64,000 nt of DNA from Marinicella litoralis (GTDB taxonomy: Bacteria > Pseudomonadota > Gammaproteobacteria > Xanthomonadales > Marinicellaceae): assembly GCF_002591915.1 (NCBI RefSeq), contig NZ_NIHB01000002.1:62001-126000 (forward strand), given 5' to 3'. The notes beneath the pieces are model-generated. The model worked only from the letters and a program-made list of their open reading frames with translations, searched no databases and was not told the origin of the DNA. The stretch's first letter is position 1, and the number at the start of each line of letters is the position of its first letter. This document shows positions 28,001-37,311 of the stretch, piece by piece. The position numbers and the translations under genes were made by a program.

Positions 28001-28302
28001 TCTGCGTTCATCACATAGACTTGTCTTGAACCCGTATATTCAGCAGTGAATGCAATTTTTTTGCCGTCACGAGAAAATTTAGGAAAAGCTTCAAAACCTT
28101 CATGCGCTGTTAACCTCTTGGCCACACCATCAGTAACAGCAGCCGTATAGATATCACCGGCATAAACAAAAGTGACTTGATCCCGATGAATGTCAGCAAA
28201 CCTAAGTAACTTTGTATCAGCTGCTACTTCGAAACACATAAAGACAGCAATTAATAGCAATAGGATGGTTTTGTGGTTTTGTCTTGGTAATTCGTGGTTC
28301 AT
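25081..28302 (-). CDS. exported tricorn-protease-like S41 peptidase
   Basis: This 1073-residue exported protease has a Sec signal (residues 1 to about 27, ending FEVAAD). A long PD40 beta-propeller region follows (many units like SPDGKSVAYLSDETGEYELY and SPDSQKLAFSDTN). Then come the C1 region (TDAWRILRDWFYDP), a PDZ domain (near 790-860) and the S41 core with the nucleophile in NGQSSSGGDALPY (near Ser960). The start is the ATG at 28302 with GGGGA eight bases upstream; the frame stays open to 28425 but without support. Tricorn-like enzymes degrade oligopeptides. The export signal implies a periplasmic role, unlike archaeal tricorn. Confidence 0.88.
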   Translation of the reverse strand: MNHELPRQNHKTILLLLIAVFMCFEVAADTKLLRFADIHRDQVTFVYAGDIYTAAVTDGVAKRLTAHEGFEAFPKFSRDGKKIAFTAEYTGSRQVYVMNADGSDLTQLTWYNDVGPMPPRGGFDYRILDWSVDDKHILVRANRLPWGIRMGQPYWVPVAGGMEKPLAVPEAGGGMLSPDGKHLVYTPKDREFRTWKRYRGGRAQDIWTYDLENNTSKQLTTHEASDHQPVWVGDEIYFISDRDYNLNLYRYVENGSPEKVTNHNLYDSLWASAGPEAIVYENGGHLWRFDPQSKTSKQLNITVTANQESLIATRKNVKDMIESMALSPDAESLMIAARGELFKASTKNNEIREFSRTPGAREIDVSWSPDGKSVAYLSDETGEYELYTKNIKSGRVKQLTDDGHTWRYTPVWSPDSQKLAFSDTNQTLWVVDVNDKKINKIDRSKRNDITDYSWSPDSAWLVYTKTENTGFNSIFVHDLQGGQTNRLTSADFNDFSPVFDPNGHYLFFLSNRDYNLTFSSYEFNYLYNNATRVYAAQLNNQSPALFPFEASKNQIDEEKDKKETVKVDIDFAGFDNRVVALPGDAGNYNNVQSNGDAVFVVENGNNGTALKIIDLTENEIKTVIAGVGNYSLSIDGKHLLVQKGRDYGVVKAAAEQKLKDKIDLKHLTMKVDPRTEWQQMYTDAWRILRDWFYDPGMHGNDWQAIHDKYLPMAAAATHRTDLDYVFGEIAGEMNAGHIYVNSGDQPSVKRQSNGLLGAEFKKHKSGYFEITKIFAGENWTESRRSPLTEAGVVANEGDFVIAIDGINTQSVANIYQLLEHKADRTIALELNQKSDKKGARKVFVKPISSESQLRYLDWVNSRKAMVNQLSGGRIGYVHLPNTAGDGNRELFKQMLPQIGKDALIIDDRYNGGGFIPDRMIELLSRKTVNYWKRRGLDLDSNATPLIAHDGPKVMLTNGQSSSGGDALPYYFRKAGLGKIIGTRTWGGLIGISGNPGLADGGSILASTFRFMDTDGNWAVENEGVTPDIEVIDRPELIAAGHDPSIERAVEELMKDLATNPRSTIKSPPAPKDF

Positions 28303-28525
28303 TATTGTGGTCCCCAAAATGATGATGTAATAAATGATGAAGAATTTTAACATCAAAGCATCTACTGTACACAGGCCAAAAGTATCAGTCTCAGTGTTTC
28401 TTAGGCTCACATTCATATCTGTCACGAGTCCTGTCTTTATGGTATGAACTGTTTTGATAAGTTCACAAAGTAAAAAAACTTACATCCTTCATTGGACTCA
28501 CTTTTTTATAGGTAGCAATCAAATA

Positions 28526-28554
28526 TTGACCGACCGGTCAGTCTGCTCTATAAT
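28526..28554 (+). promoter_or_regulatory. TetR-gene promoter with embedded operator; transcript predicted leaderless
   Basis: TTGACC (28526-28531) and TATAAT (28549-28554) are exactly 17 bases apart. The spacer and -35 hold a GACCGACCGGTCAGTC palindrome (28528-28543; 14 of 16 bases symmetric), typical of a TetR-family operator. The predicted start falls at about 28561, which is the A of the TetR ATG. Confidence 0.8.
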
Positions 28555-28560
28555 TTGCTG

Positions 28561-29139
28561 ATGGATATATCTAAAAAACAAAGCATTTTGAATGAGTCAT
28601 TGGCATTATTTGCCACCCATGGCTTTGCCCATGTATCAATTTCAATGATTGCTAAACAAGCCAAGGTGACAAAAAGTTTAATTTTTCATCATTTTGAAAA
28701 TAAAGAAAAGTTGTGGGAAGAAGTCAAAGAACAATTTTTTAAAACCTATGCTGAGAACCAAATGGATTTATTTGAGGCAGAAAAAGACCCCATTGAATTG
28801 ATCAGAAAATCCATGCAGTTCTATTTTGAATTTGTTAAAAAGAATCCATTGATTCCACGATTTTTTGCTTACGCACATTTAGAAAATGATGAAAAATGTG
28901 GCCAATTAGATAAGCCATTAATGGAAAGAGGAAGTGAGTTGATCAGACAAGCGCAGCAAAATGGGTTGATGCGAAAAGATTTCAATCCAGTGGTTTTAGT
29001 AATGAACTTTATCACAGTCATCAACCAATATTTTATCGCCGAGTGTCATTTCAAACATTGGGACAAGAATTTGTATGGTGAACCAGAATCATTCATCAAA
29101 GATTTTATAGAAATAACCATCCAGGGAATAAAACCATGA
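28561..29139 (+). CDS. TetR/AcrR family transcriptional regulator of the adjacent RND operon
   Basis: This 192-residue repressor has an N-terminal helix-turn-helix (about residues 26-45: VSISMIAKQAKVTKSLIFHH) and a TetR-type ligand domain. An in-frame TTG six bases upstream is possible, but the ATG at 28561 coincides with the predicted transcription start, so translation would be leaderless; no ribosome binding site is present. The operator overlapping its promoter implies autorepression and repression of the whole adaptor-pump-selO unit. The stop overlaps the next ATG (ATGA). The inducer is unknown. Confidence 0.88.
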   Translation: MDISKKQSILNESLALFATHGFAHVSISMIAKQAKVTKSLIFHHFENKEKLWEEVKEQFFKTYAENQMDLFEAEKDPIELIRKSMQFYFEFVKKNPLIPRFFAYAHLENDEKCGQLDKPLMERGSELIRQAQQNGLMRKDFNPVVLVMNFITVINQYFIAECHFKHWDKNLYGEPESFIKDFIEITIQGIKP

Positions 29140-30194
29140 AGCGAAACTATACAACATTGACGTGCATATTTTCATGCTTGATGATTCAGGCTTGTTCCTC
29201 AGATATAGATACAGAGTCAATGCAAACCACTGATGTTGGTTACAGCTCAGCATTATTTTCCCCGCAAGAACAATTTAAAACGCATAAAATCCCAGCTTTT
29301 GTTGAACCAACCAACCAAGCCAACTTATCATTTCAAGTCAGCGGTGTGATCACTGAACAATGGATAAAAATCGGTGATTACGTTGAAGCCGGTCAAAATC
29401 TTTTTAAAATCACCAACCCATCACTAAAACCACAAATAGACCAATTCAACAGCCAAATAGTCGCCATAGAAGCCACCTTAGAACAAAACAAAGCCGAAGT
29501 AACCCGAGTTAAGGATTTAATAAGAACCAATGCCATAAGTCAGAACGAGTTGGATCGTTTAATCAATCAACGAGACAACTTAAAAGCCACCAAAAAAAGT
29601 ATGGAAGCACAGTTAGAACAAGCCCAGCTGCTGTTCAATGAAACATGGCTTAAATCCCCTTTTGCAGGCAGTGTATCTGAAATATATAAAGAGCCCGGAG
29701 AAGTAATCAGTGCAGGTGAGCTGGTGATGGTATTAGGCGGAGTGACTTCCTTAGAAGCACCACTTTACTTACCATCATTTATGCATAAGAACATGTTGTT
29801 TGGGCAACCGTTATCTGTCACTTATCAACATCATGAAATGACTGCAAAAATCAAAGAAATCAGCATGACGGCTAACCCAAAATCACAATTGTTCAAAGTT
29901 TTGATTGAAGTTCCTATGCTGCATGACATCAAATCCGGTGAAAAAATACAGGTATATATAGAAGAACAAATTGGTGTTTATTATAGATTACCCATTGAAA
30001 GTGTCATTGATGATGGGATCAACCAGCCCTTTGTGTTTTTGATAGATAACATGCACGTCGTACAATCCAATATTAATTTGATTGACATTGAAGGTGATGA
30101 AGTCATCGTGCAAATGCCACAACAGGGCGAAATTGAAGTGGTCACTGCTGGTCAAGCCAGCTTAGCGCCTAAACAAAAACTGAGTCAACCATGA
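29136..30194 (+). CDS. RND efflux periplasmic adaptor lipoprotein (HlyD/MFP family)
   Basis: This 352-residue membrane-fusion protein has a lipobox MIQAC (Cys20). The barrel-sandwich half motif is LSFQVSGVITEQWIKIGDYV, followed by a short alpha-helical hairpin (residues ~90-165) and the returning LKSPFAGSVSEIYKEPGEVI. It bridges the inner-membrane pump and an outer-membrane channel; no channel gene lies in the operon. It overlaps tetR and the pump gene by four bases each. Confidence 0.9.
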   Translation: MKRNYTTLTCIFSCLMIQACSSDIDTESMQTTDVGYSSALFSPQEQFKTHKIPAFVEPTNQANLSFQVSGVITEQWIKIGDYVEAGQNLFKITNPSLKPQIDQFNSQIVAIEATLEQNKAEVTRVKDLIRTNAISQNELDRLINQRDNLKATKKSMEAQLEQAQLLFNETWLKSPFAGSVSEIYKEPGEVISAGELVMVLGGVTSLEAPLYLPSFMHKNMLFGQPLSVTYQHHEMTAKIKEISMTANPKSQLFKVLIEVPMLHDIKSGEKIQVYIEEQIGVYYRLPIESVIDDGINQPFVFLIDNMHVVQSNINLIDIEGDEVIVQMPQQGEIEVVTAGQASLAPKQKLSQP

Positions 30195-33193
30195 GCGTTG
30201 TAAGGTTGTTGGTCGACCAAAAAAGGTTGATATTAACCACTTCAATTTTTCTGGCGCTGTTCGGTTTGTTTTCTTGGTCAAGTATGAACCGCCAAGAAGA
30301 TCCATTTTTCCCTTACAGACAAGGTTTTGTTTTGGTGCAATATCCCGGTGCTGATGTCAATAAAATCGAAAAACAGGTGTTAAAACCCCTGGAAGAGGAA
30401 TTGGCGCAGATCGAAGAAATTGATGAAATAAGAGCCACTGTGCGTTCTGGCTTTGTCCAAGTCATTGTCAAAATGTTGGATCATATAACGGATACTGACC
30501 TTGTTTGGGACCGAGTCAGGAGAGCGGTAGACAAAGCCAAGGTTAAATTTCCAGATGGTGTATTGGAGCCCAGCGTTGAGGATCGGTTGCTGGACACTGC
30601 TGTGGCCGTTTACAGTTTGTCTGGTATCAATGACATCATGCAATTGCGTGAGCAAGCCAAATCGATTAAAAATCGCATGTTCAACCTGCCAGGTATTGGC
30701 AAAGTGGCCTTGTATGGCATGCCAGATGAACAAGTCACCATCACCCTCAAGGAAGCGTTTAATAACAGCAGCATCATCAATCATGAATTGATAGCCAAAC
30801 AAATCAATGAGCGCACCAAAGCGCAACCAATCAATGCCTTACATGTAGGCAACAACAGAATCAATCTAGATGCACACACAGAATTCAAATCCATCGAAGA
30901 GATCAAAAACACCAGCATTGAGCTCACCAATGGTGAACAATTACCTTTATCAATGTTGGCTGAAGTCAAATTGGAGGCTGAAAATGTATCAAATTCAGGG
31001 TTTTGGCATCACCGAGAACGAGCCATCGCACTGGCGCTGTATGTACCCATCAATCAGTTAAACGTAGTGGATTTTGGTAAAGAACTGCGTACTTATATGG
31101 AGCAAATCCGAAAAATTTACCCCGAAGTTAAAGTTGAAGAAGTGTTTTTTCAGCCGGACCAAGTGGTAGAACGTTTACAAGAGTTGGGTGGTTCCTTATT
31201 GACTGGAATGATTTTGGTGACGATTATTCTGGCCTTTTTCTTAGGCCTAAGGCCTGGCTTGGTAGTGGCTACCGTTATTCCATTGGTCACATTTTCATCA
31301 TTGGCTCTGTTTAATTTGGGCGGTGGTGTATTGCATCAAATGGCCATTGCAGGCATGGTGATCGGATTGGGTATGTTGGTTGACAATGCCATCGTCATGG
31401 TGGAAAGCATCCAATACCACATTGATGAAGGCATGCGTGGTTCTGATGCTTCTGTCACATCAGTAAGAAACTTAGCCATGTCTCTGGGATCTGCCACTGG
31501 TACAACCATTGCAGCCTTTATGCCCATGTTGTTATCAGATGGTAATTCAGCCGATTTTACCCGCGCCATCCCAACCATGATCATATTGTCCATAACCGTC
31601 AGTTATGTGTATGCCATTTTGGTCACCCCTGCATTCAGTCATATTTTTCTCAAACAACACACTGAAAACCAATCATCCTCATTACAAAAACTTGGACATA
31701 AATTGGGTCAAATTGCAGTGGGCAAAACCAATGTGATAATCCTTGGAGCCGTTATTTTTCTGGTTTTATCAGGTTATATGTTTACATTCGTGCAACGTGA
31801 TTTTTTTCCAGACACCGACAGAAATCAGGTCATTATTGACATCAAGTACCCAGAAAACTCACACATCATTCAAAACACCAGAAACACCCAAGCCATAGCT
31901 ACTCAACTGGCGGAAAGGGATCATGTAGACAGAACTGTGACATTCGTTGGTAACTCAGGTCCAGTGTTTTATTATAATTTGGTTGAGAAGCCCAGATCGC
32001 CACACATTGCCAGAATCGTAGCCATCATTGATGACGTCGCCAACAGCCATGAAATCATCCAGTGGGTGACCAATGAAGTGTCACCATCGTATCCACAGGC
32101 TGAAATTGTGGCCAGGCGGCTGGGACAAGGACCACCTGCAGATGCACCGATTGAAATTAAAGTGATCGCAGAAGACCGCAGGGAATTAACCGAATCTATC
32201 AGGAAAATACAAGACCTATTAAGCCAAACTGAAGGAACCCGCACTTTAAGGAACACCATTGGATTGGGGATGGCCAAACTGACTTTATCGCCACATGATG
32301 ATCTATTGAACAAAAACGACATCACTCGCGATGAATTGGCCAGTGGACTGGCATTGAGGACATCTGGTCAAGTGATAGGTCAGTATCGAGGCTCTGAAGA
32401 CCCAGTCAACATTGTGATGCAAGCACCAGAACATGTTAACTTTAACATTCAAAATTTGGATGACATATCAATTCACAATGGCGATTACCAATTGAGTCTC
32501 AATGCCCTGACTGATAAAAGTATTGACTGGCTACCGGCCTCGATTCAACACATTAATTTACAACGTACTGCATCGGTTTATTCAGAGACAAAAGAAGGTT
32601 ATACTTACGATGACGTGCTGGCCGAATTCTTGCCCAAATTAGATTCCATCGATTTCCCAGCGGGAGTTGAATACTACGTGGCTGGTGCTGTCAAAGAGTC
32701 AGGAAAAGCCAATCAGTCACTGGGCAAAGCATTGCCTATAGGTATCATCATGCTGTTGATATTTTTGTTGTTTGAATTCAATTCATTCAAGAAAATGCTC
32801 ATTATTTTGGTCACTGTGCCATTGGCATTTGCAGGCGTGCCTTTCGGCTTATTGTTAACCAGTACGCCATTTGGTTTCACTGCAACTTTAGGCGTTTTGG
32901 CCTTGGTTGGCATTGTGGTTAACAATGCCATTGTTCTGCTGGATTTAATTCAAAGAAACCAAGACTCTGGTATGAGTATGAAACAATCGATTGAACAAGC
33001 CGTAGCAAGAAGAACCAGACCGATTGTATTAACGACATTGACCACCATCGCTGGCTTGCTGCCTCTGGTAATGACCCGATCAACCTTATGGCCACCATTG
33101 GCATGGTCCATCATTTCTGGCTTAATAGTCTCTACTGCATTGTCGTTGTTGGTGGTACCCTCTATGTACCAAAAAATGATTAAACCAAAATGA
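30191..33193 (+). CDS. RND efflux pump, HAE1 (AcrB) family
   Basis: This 1000-residue proton-driven pump has twelve transmembrane segments and two large periplasmic loops. The proton-relay acidic pair region GMLVDNAIVMVES lies in the middle and GIVVNNAIVLLDLIQR near the C-terminus, as in HAE1 pumps. It starts with NRQEDPFFPYRQGFVLVQYPG, typical of the smaller-adaptor branch. Substrates are unknown; a drug or lipid role is inferred only from the family. It is coupled by ATGA overlaps to the adaptor upstream and to selO downstream. Confidence 0.93.
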   Translation: MSVVRLLVDQKRLILTTSIFLALFGLFSWSSMNRQEDPFFPYRQGFVLVQYPGADVNKIEKQVLKPLEEELAQIEEIDEIRATVRSGFVQVIVKMLDHITDTDLVWDRVRRAVDKAKVKFPDGVLEPSVEDRLLDTAVAVYSLSGINDIMQLREQAKSIKNRMFNLPGIGKVALYGMPDEQVTITLKEAFNNSSIINHELIAKQINERTKAQPINALHVGNNRINLDAHTEFKSIEEIKNTSIELTNGEQLPLSMLAEVKLEAENVSNSGFWHHRERAIALALYVPINQLNVVDFGKELRTYMEQIRKIYPEVKVEEVFFQPDQVVERLQELGGSLLTGMILVTIILAFFLGLRPGLVVATVIPLVTFSSLALFNLGGGVLHQMAIAGMVIGLGMLVDNAIVMVESIQYHIDEGMRGSDASVTSVRNLAMSLGSATGTTIAAFMPMLLSDGNSADFTRAIPTMIILSITVSYVYAILVTPAFSHIFLKQHTENQSSSLQKLGHKLGQIAVGKTNVIILGAVIFLVLSGYMFTFVQRDFFPDTDRNQVIIDIKYPENSHIIQNTRNTQAIATQLAERDHVDRTVTFVGNSGPVFYYNLVEKPRSPHIARIVAIIDDVANSHEIIQWVTNEVSPSYPQAEIVARRLGQGPPADAPIEIKVIAEDRRELTESIRKIQDLLSQTEGTRTLRNTIGLGMAKLTLSPHDDLLNKNDITRDELASGLALRTSGQVIGQYRGSEDPVNIVMQAPEHVNFNIQNLDDISIHNGDYQLSLNALTDKSIDWLPASIQHINLQRTASVYSETKEGYTYDDVLAEFLPKLDSIDFPAGVEYYVAGAVKESGKANQSLGKALPIGIIMLLIFLLFEFNSFKKMLIILVTVPLAFAGVPFGLLLTSTPFGFTATLGVLALVGIVVNNAIVLLDLIQRNQDSGMSMKQSIEQAVARRTRPIVLTTLTTIAGLLPLVMTRSTLWPPLAWSIISGLIVSTALSLLVVPSMYQKMIKPK

Positions 33194-34638
33194 CCATTAA
33201 ACTACAAAGCCATTATGTCGACTTAGGGCCTCAATTCAGCCGCTTGAGTATGCCTAAAAAACAAACTTCTGCTGTTTCCTTATTGTGGAACGATGAATTG
33301 GCTGAACAACTTAACCTAGACATTCCTGTTGACACTCGGGCGGCCTATTTTTCTGGTAGTTTACTGTTTGAAGGTTCAAAACCCACTTCAATGGCCTATT
33401 CCGGGCATCAATTTGGTCATTTTAATCCACAACTGGGCGATGGCCGGGCACATTTGCTCGGAGAACTGATAGACCGTGATGGCTTTGTAAAGGAATTACA
33501 CTTAAAAGGTTCAGGACAAACGCCCTTCTCACGAAATGGTGATGGAAAATGTGGCATCAAGCCAGCAGTCAGAGAGTATCTGATGTCTGAAGCTTTGTAT
33601 GCTTTGGGTGTGCCTACCACTCGTTCACTGTCAGTGGTTACTACTGGTGAATCTCTTATGCGACAGCACCCAACAACAGGTGCCGTGGTAACCAGGGTGG
33701 CTACATCTCATTTGAGGGTTGGTACATTTGAATATTTTGCCGCACGAAAAATGTACGATGAGATAAAGATATTGACTGACTTGTGTATCAGTCGACATGA
33801 TATAAATCTTTCAAACAACAATCATAATAAGTACATTAACTTATTGGCGCAAGTTATTGATAATCAAATATTCTTGGTTACAGAATGGATGCGCATTGGT
33901 TTTATACATGGGGTTCTAAATACCGACAACACGCTGCTTTCAGGAGAAACCATTGATTACGGCCCTTGTGCAATGATGGGTGCATATGATCCATCCACAG
34001 TTTTCAGCTCCATTGATCACAATGGCCGATACGCCTATGGCAACCAAGCCAGTATCCTACAGTGGAATATGGCACGATTGGCTGAATGTTTATTGCCATT
34101 GATTGATGCTGATGAGAAAAAAGCGGTCAATTTGGTGATGCCACTGTTGCAGCAGTATCCAGAAAAATTTACTCACAGTTATCACAACATGATGGCAAAA
34201 AAACTCGGATTCCAAAACAGCCAACAACTGCCTCAATCACTGCTTGATCAATTGTTAGATACCATGTACAAAAACCAACTTGATTATACCCAGACATTTA
34301 CCCATTTAAATGATGCATTGGCTAACACTAATGACATTGCAAAATTCAGCCCCCAAATGACCCCTTGGTATAAACAATGGATTGATGCATTGAAATCAAA
34401 TGAGATCAAAATTGGACACGCCCTGCTCACAATGGCCCAAAGCAATCCTTTGCTCATCCCTAGGAATCACCATGTTGAGGCGGTGCTGACAGAAACTGAA
34501 AAAACATTGAATAACAAAGCAGTCTTACACATGTTAGACGCTTTAAAATCACCTTACAAAATGACTAAAAACACACAGCAATATCAAAGCATTGATGCCC
34601 GAGCTGACTTGAATTATCAAACATTTTGTGGCACCTGA
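33190..34638 (+). CDS. selO: SelO/YdiU protein adenylyltransferase (AMPylator)
   Basis: This 482-residue pseudokinase-fold enzyme transfers AMP to Ser, Thr or Tyr of target proteins, with links to redox homeostasis. Family blocks present are HLKGSGQTPFSR (ATP-binding region), KPAVREYLMSEALYALGVPTTR, GVLNTDNTLLSGETIDYGPC and AYDPSTVFSSID. The extreme C-terminus FCGT keeps the redox Cys position that is selenocysteine in eukaryotic SelO. The length equals E. coli YdiU. It overlaps the RND pump gene by four bases and seems to be the last gene of the tetR-controlled unit, an unusual partner for an efflux pump. Confidence 0.93.
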   Translation: MTIKLQSHYVDLGPQFSRLSMPKKQTSAVSLLWNDELAEQLNLDIPVDTRAAYFSGSLLFEGSKPTSMAYSGHQFGHFNPQLGDGRAHLLGELIDRDGFVKELHLKGSGQTPFSRNGDGKCGIKPAVREYLMSEALYALGVPTTRSLSVVTTGESLMRQHPTTGAVVTRVATSHLRVGTFEYFAARKMYDEIKILTDLCISRHDINLSNNNHNKYINLLAQVIDNQIFLVTEWMRIGFIHGVLNTDNTLLSGETIDYGPCAMMGAYDPSTVFSSIDHNGRYAYGNQASILQWNMARLAECLLPLIDADEKKAVNLVMPLLQQYPEKFTHSYHNMMAKKLGFQNSQQLPQSLLDQLLDTMYKNQLDYTQTFTHLNDALANTNDIAKFSPQMTPWYKQWIDALKSNEIKIGHALLTMAQSNPLLIPRNHHVEAVLTETEKTLNNKAVLHMLDALKSPYKMTKNTQQYQSIDARADLNYQTFCGT

Positions 34639-34736
34639 TCATCGGCAGCTGTGTCGACCAAGCATATCAGATTCAATGAATAATACGCGAAACAAGCTAT
34701 AAAATCAGTTTCTTAGCTTGGAGGAATCTTCATCCC

Positions 34737-35996
34737 TCACTGTTTCACTATTTTCCCATCCTTTATAACAACATGGATATTTTCCATGGTTTTTATTTCC
34801 TCAATTGGGTTGTCAGCTACAACCACCATATCAGCCAAATACCCGAGCTTGATTTGTCCCAAGTTGTTTTCTTGACCGAGTAAACTGGCTGCATGAATCG
34901 TAGCAGCTTGTAAAGCCTCTGCTTGAGTCATGCCGTTTTTAACCATCAAACCAAACTCTTCACCATTGCGACCATGTTCCGATACGCCACTGTCGGTACC
35001 AAAGGCAATATTGACACCTGCTTTATAGGCTCGATTGAATGAACCCGCCAACAAAGGACCAATGGTGGCCGCTTTTTTAGCAACCACTGCTGGGAAAAAA
35101 CCATCAATCTTTGATTTTTCAGTCACCCAATCACCGGCGATTAAAGTTGGCACTAAATAAGTGCCGTGTTTTTTCATGGCTTTGATCACTTCCTCATCCA
35201 AATAAGTTCCGTGCTCAATACTGGACACACCCGCCTCAATGGCTCGCAACATGCCTCCTTTACCATGGGCGTGCGCAGCCACTTTAAAGCCATAATCATT
35301 GGCTGTGGCAATCAAGGCATTCAATTCATCCTTATTGAACTGAGCATTGTCTCCACTTGATGCTTGGCTTAACACACCACCAGTGGCTGTTATTTTGATT
35401 AAATCAGCACCATCTTGGTAACGTTGTCTGACTGCACGCATGGCATCACTGGGTCCATTAACCACGCCGTGATCTGGTGTAGTGTGGGGAAACAAGTCAT
35501 CTCGATAACCATTACTGGGGTCGGCATGTCCGCCAGTTGTGGCCAATGACTTTGCGGCTGTAAAAATTCTTGGACCGACTATCTTGCCTTGGTTTATGGC
35601 ATTTTTCAGCGCCACAGAAACATTGAAGGCATCACCCAGATCGCGAATTGTGGTGAAACCAGCCACCAAGGTTCTCTCAGCAAAAACCACCGCATTGAAT
35701 GCAACATCAGCTTCATTGTGTTGGAATTTTTCAATGTACCTGTTCGGACCATTTTCATGCGTAATGTGCGTATGCATATCCATTAAACCTGGTAAACAAA
35801 ATTGACCGCTGTAGTCCAAATCTATGTTTTGAGCCGCATAATCATCAATCGAAGTAAACTGGTTGCCCTCAATGGTCACCACTTGATCAGTCAACATCTT
35901 GCCAGAGGCGGCATCGAACAAACCACCACATTTGATGGTGGTTGCACTGGCGACTTGGCTGCAAATTAAGCTGACTATTAAAAACTGTTTTTTCAT
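34737..35996 (-). CDS. exported metal-dependent amidohydrolase (prolidase/imidazolonepropionase-like)
   Basis: This 419-residue protein has a Sec signal (residues 1 to about 19, ending ASA). Metal-binding motifs of the amidohydrolase superfamily are present: His75 and His77 in LMDMHTHIT, a likely bridging Lys in DLIKITATGG, AAHAHGKGG, SSIEHGTYL, and Asp in FGTDSGV. Relatives are annotated as Xaa-Pro dipeptidases or carboxypeptidases. It lies three bases after the Xaa-Pro aminopeptidase gene, and its AAGGA ribosome binding site overlaps that stop. The pairing supports a dipeptide- or proline-peptide role, but the substrate is not proven. Confidence 0.85.
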   Translation of the reverse strand: MKKQFLIVSLICSQVASATTIKCGGLFDAASGKMLTDQVVTIEGNQFTSIDDYAAQNIDLDYSGQFCLPGLMDMHTHITHENGPNRYIEKFQHNEADVAFNAVVFAERTLVAGFTTIRDLGDAFNVSVALKNAINQGKIVGPRIFTAAKSLATTGGHADPSNGYRDDLFPHTTPDHGVVNGPSDAMRAVRQRYQDGADLIKITATGGVLSQASSGDNAQFNKDELNALIATANDYGFKVAAHAHGKGGMLRAIEAGVSSIEHGTYLDEEVIKAMKKHGTYLVPTLIAGDWVTEKSKIDGFFPAVVAKKAATIGPLLAGSFNRAYKAGVNIAFGTDSGVSEHGRNGEEFGLMVKNGMTQAEALQAATIHAASLLGQENNLGQIKLGYLADMVVVADNPIEEIKTMENIHVVIKDGKIVKQ

Positions 35997-35999
35997 GTT

Positions 36000-37304
36000 T
36001 TATCCTTTCATTATTTGTTCTATTTGTTCAGTGGTTTTGGGTACATTTTTACTTAAGACCACAGGCCCTTTTTTGCTTACTTGAATGTCATCTTCAATGC
36101 GAATTCCCATCCCCCGCCACTTTTTAGGGGCTTTCGAGTTCTCACTGATATATAAACCTGGCTCTACAGTTAACACCATATTTTCCTCCAACTCTACCCA
36201 CAAATCATCCACTCGATAATCACCACAATCATGAACATCCAAACCCAACCAATGACCTGTCATGTGCATGTAAAAATTGGCATAGGTTTTTTCTTCAAGC
36301 ACCTGCTCCAACTGGCCCTTAATGATTTTCAAATCAAGCAGGCCTTGACTGATGGTTCTCACAGCAACATCATGGAATTCATTCCAATGATTGCCAATTT
36401 GGACTGCAGCAATGGCATCTGTTTGTGCCTGTAACACCACATCATAAAGGTCTTTTTGACGTGCTGAATATCGGCCGTTTACGGGAAATGTTCTGGTGAT
36501 GTCTGATGCATAAAAATCATATTCTGCACCCGCATCGATGAGCACCAAGTCACCGTCATTCATCATTTGGTTGTTATTGATATAGTGCAATATATTGCCG
36601 TTTTCACCACTGCCGATTATCGGAGGATAACTTGAATGAGATTGGTGTTTAGTCAAATGGTATTGATATTCAGCTTGCAAATCATATTCATACATCCCTG
36701 CACGACATGATTGCATCATCCTGATGTGCGCATCTGCCGCTATGTCTGCAGATTTTTTCATACACTTGATTTCAGCAGGGCTCTTATATAGTCTCATGTC
36801 ATGGATAATATGACTGATAGACATGAACTCTTCGGGAGCCTTTGATTTCTGGCCTTTTCGGGTGGCAATCGATTTTACCCAAGCAGCTACTTTTTGGTCA
36901 AACTCATCATTATCACCAATTTTAAAACAAACTTTTTCACAGCCTTCAATCAACAAAGGTAATCGACGGTCTATTTCTTTGATGTCATAAGCCGCATCAA
37001 AACCATAATCATCAATGGCACCTTGGGTGCCTGACATGGGTCCATCCCAAATCATTTTCTTCGGATTGGCTTCTCGACAAAATAACACCTGTTGCTGACC
37101 TTTTTGACTGGGTATTAACACCAACATCGCATCAGGTTCATTAAATCCTGATAAATAGTAAAAGTCGCTGTCTTGTCGATAATAATGATGTACATCCCCA
37201 TTTCGAATAAATTCTGGTCTGCTGCTGAGGATGGTAATTGAATTTTGACCAGCAATTTTCATTAACTGCTTGCGTCGTTTTTGGTATTCTGATGTTTGGA
37301 TCAT
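36000..37304 (-). CDS. pepP: Xaa-Pro aminopeptidase (M24B)
   Basis: This 434-residue cytoplasmic dimetal peptidase removes N-terminal residues that precede proline. An AMP_N domain (residues 1 to about 130) is followed by the pita-bread domain. Metal ligands are visible in VLIDAGAEYDFYASDITRTF (two Asp), MTGHWLGLDVHDCG (His), LTVEPGLYI (Glu) and GIRIEDDI (Glu). The length matches E. coli PepP (441). It sits between the alkyltransferase-like gene (seven-base gap) and the amidohydrolase (three-base gap), so the three probably share a transcript. Confidence 0.93.
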   Translation of the reverse strand: MIQTSEYQKRRKQLMKIAGQNSITILSSRPEFIRNGDVHHYYRQDSDFYYLSGFNEPDAMLVLIPSQKGQQQVLFCREANPKKMIWDGPMSGTQGAIDDYGFDAAYDIKEIDRRLPLLIEGCEKVCFKIGDNDEFDQKVAAWVKSIATRKGQKSKAPEEFMSISHIIHDMRLYKSPAEIKCMKKSADIAADAHIRMMQSCRAGMYEYDLQAEYQYHLTKHQSHSSYPPIIGSGENGNILHYINNNQMMNDGDLVLIDAGAEYDFYASDITRTFPVNGRYSARQKDLYDVVLQAQTDAIAAVQIGNHWNEFHDVAVRTISQGLLDLKIIKGQLEQVLEEKTYANFYMHMTGHWLGLDVHDCGDYRVDDLWVELEENMVLTVEPGLYISENSKAPKKWRGMGIRIEDDIQVSKKGPVVLSKNVPKTTEQIEQIMKG

Positions 37305-37311
37305 TGAGGCT

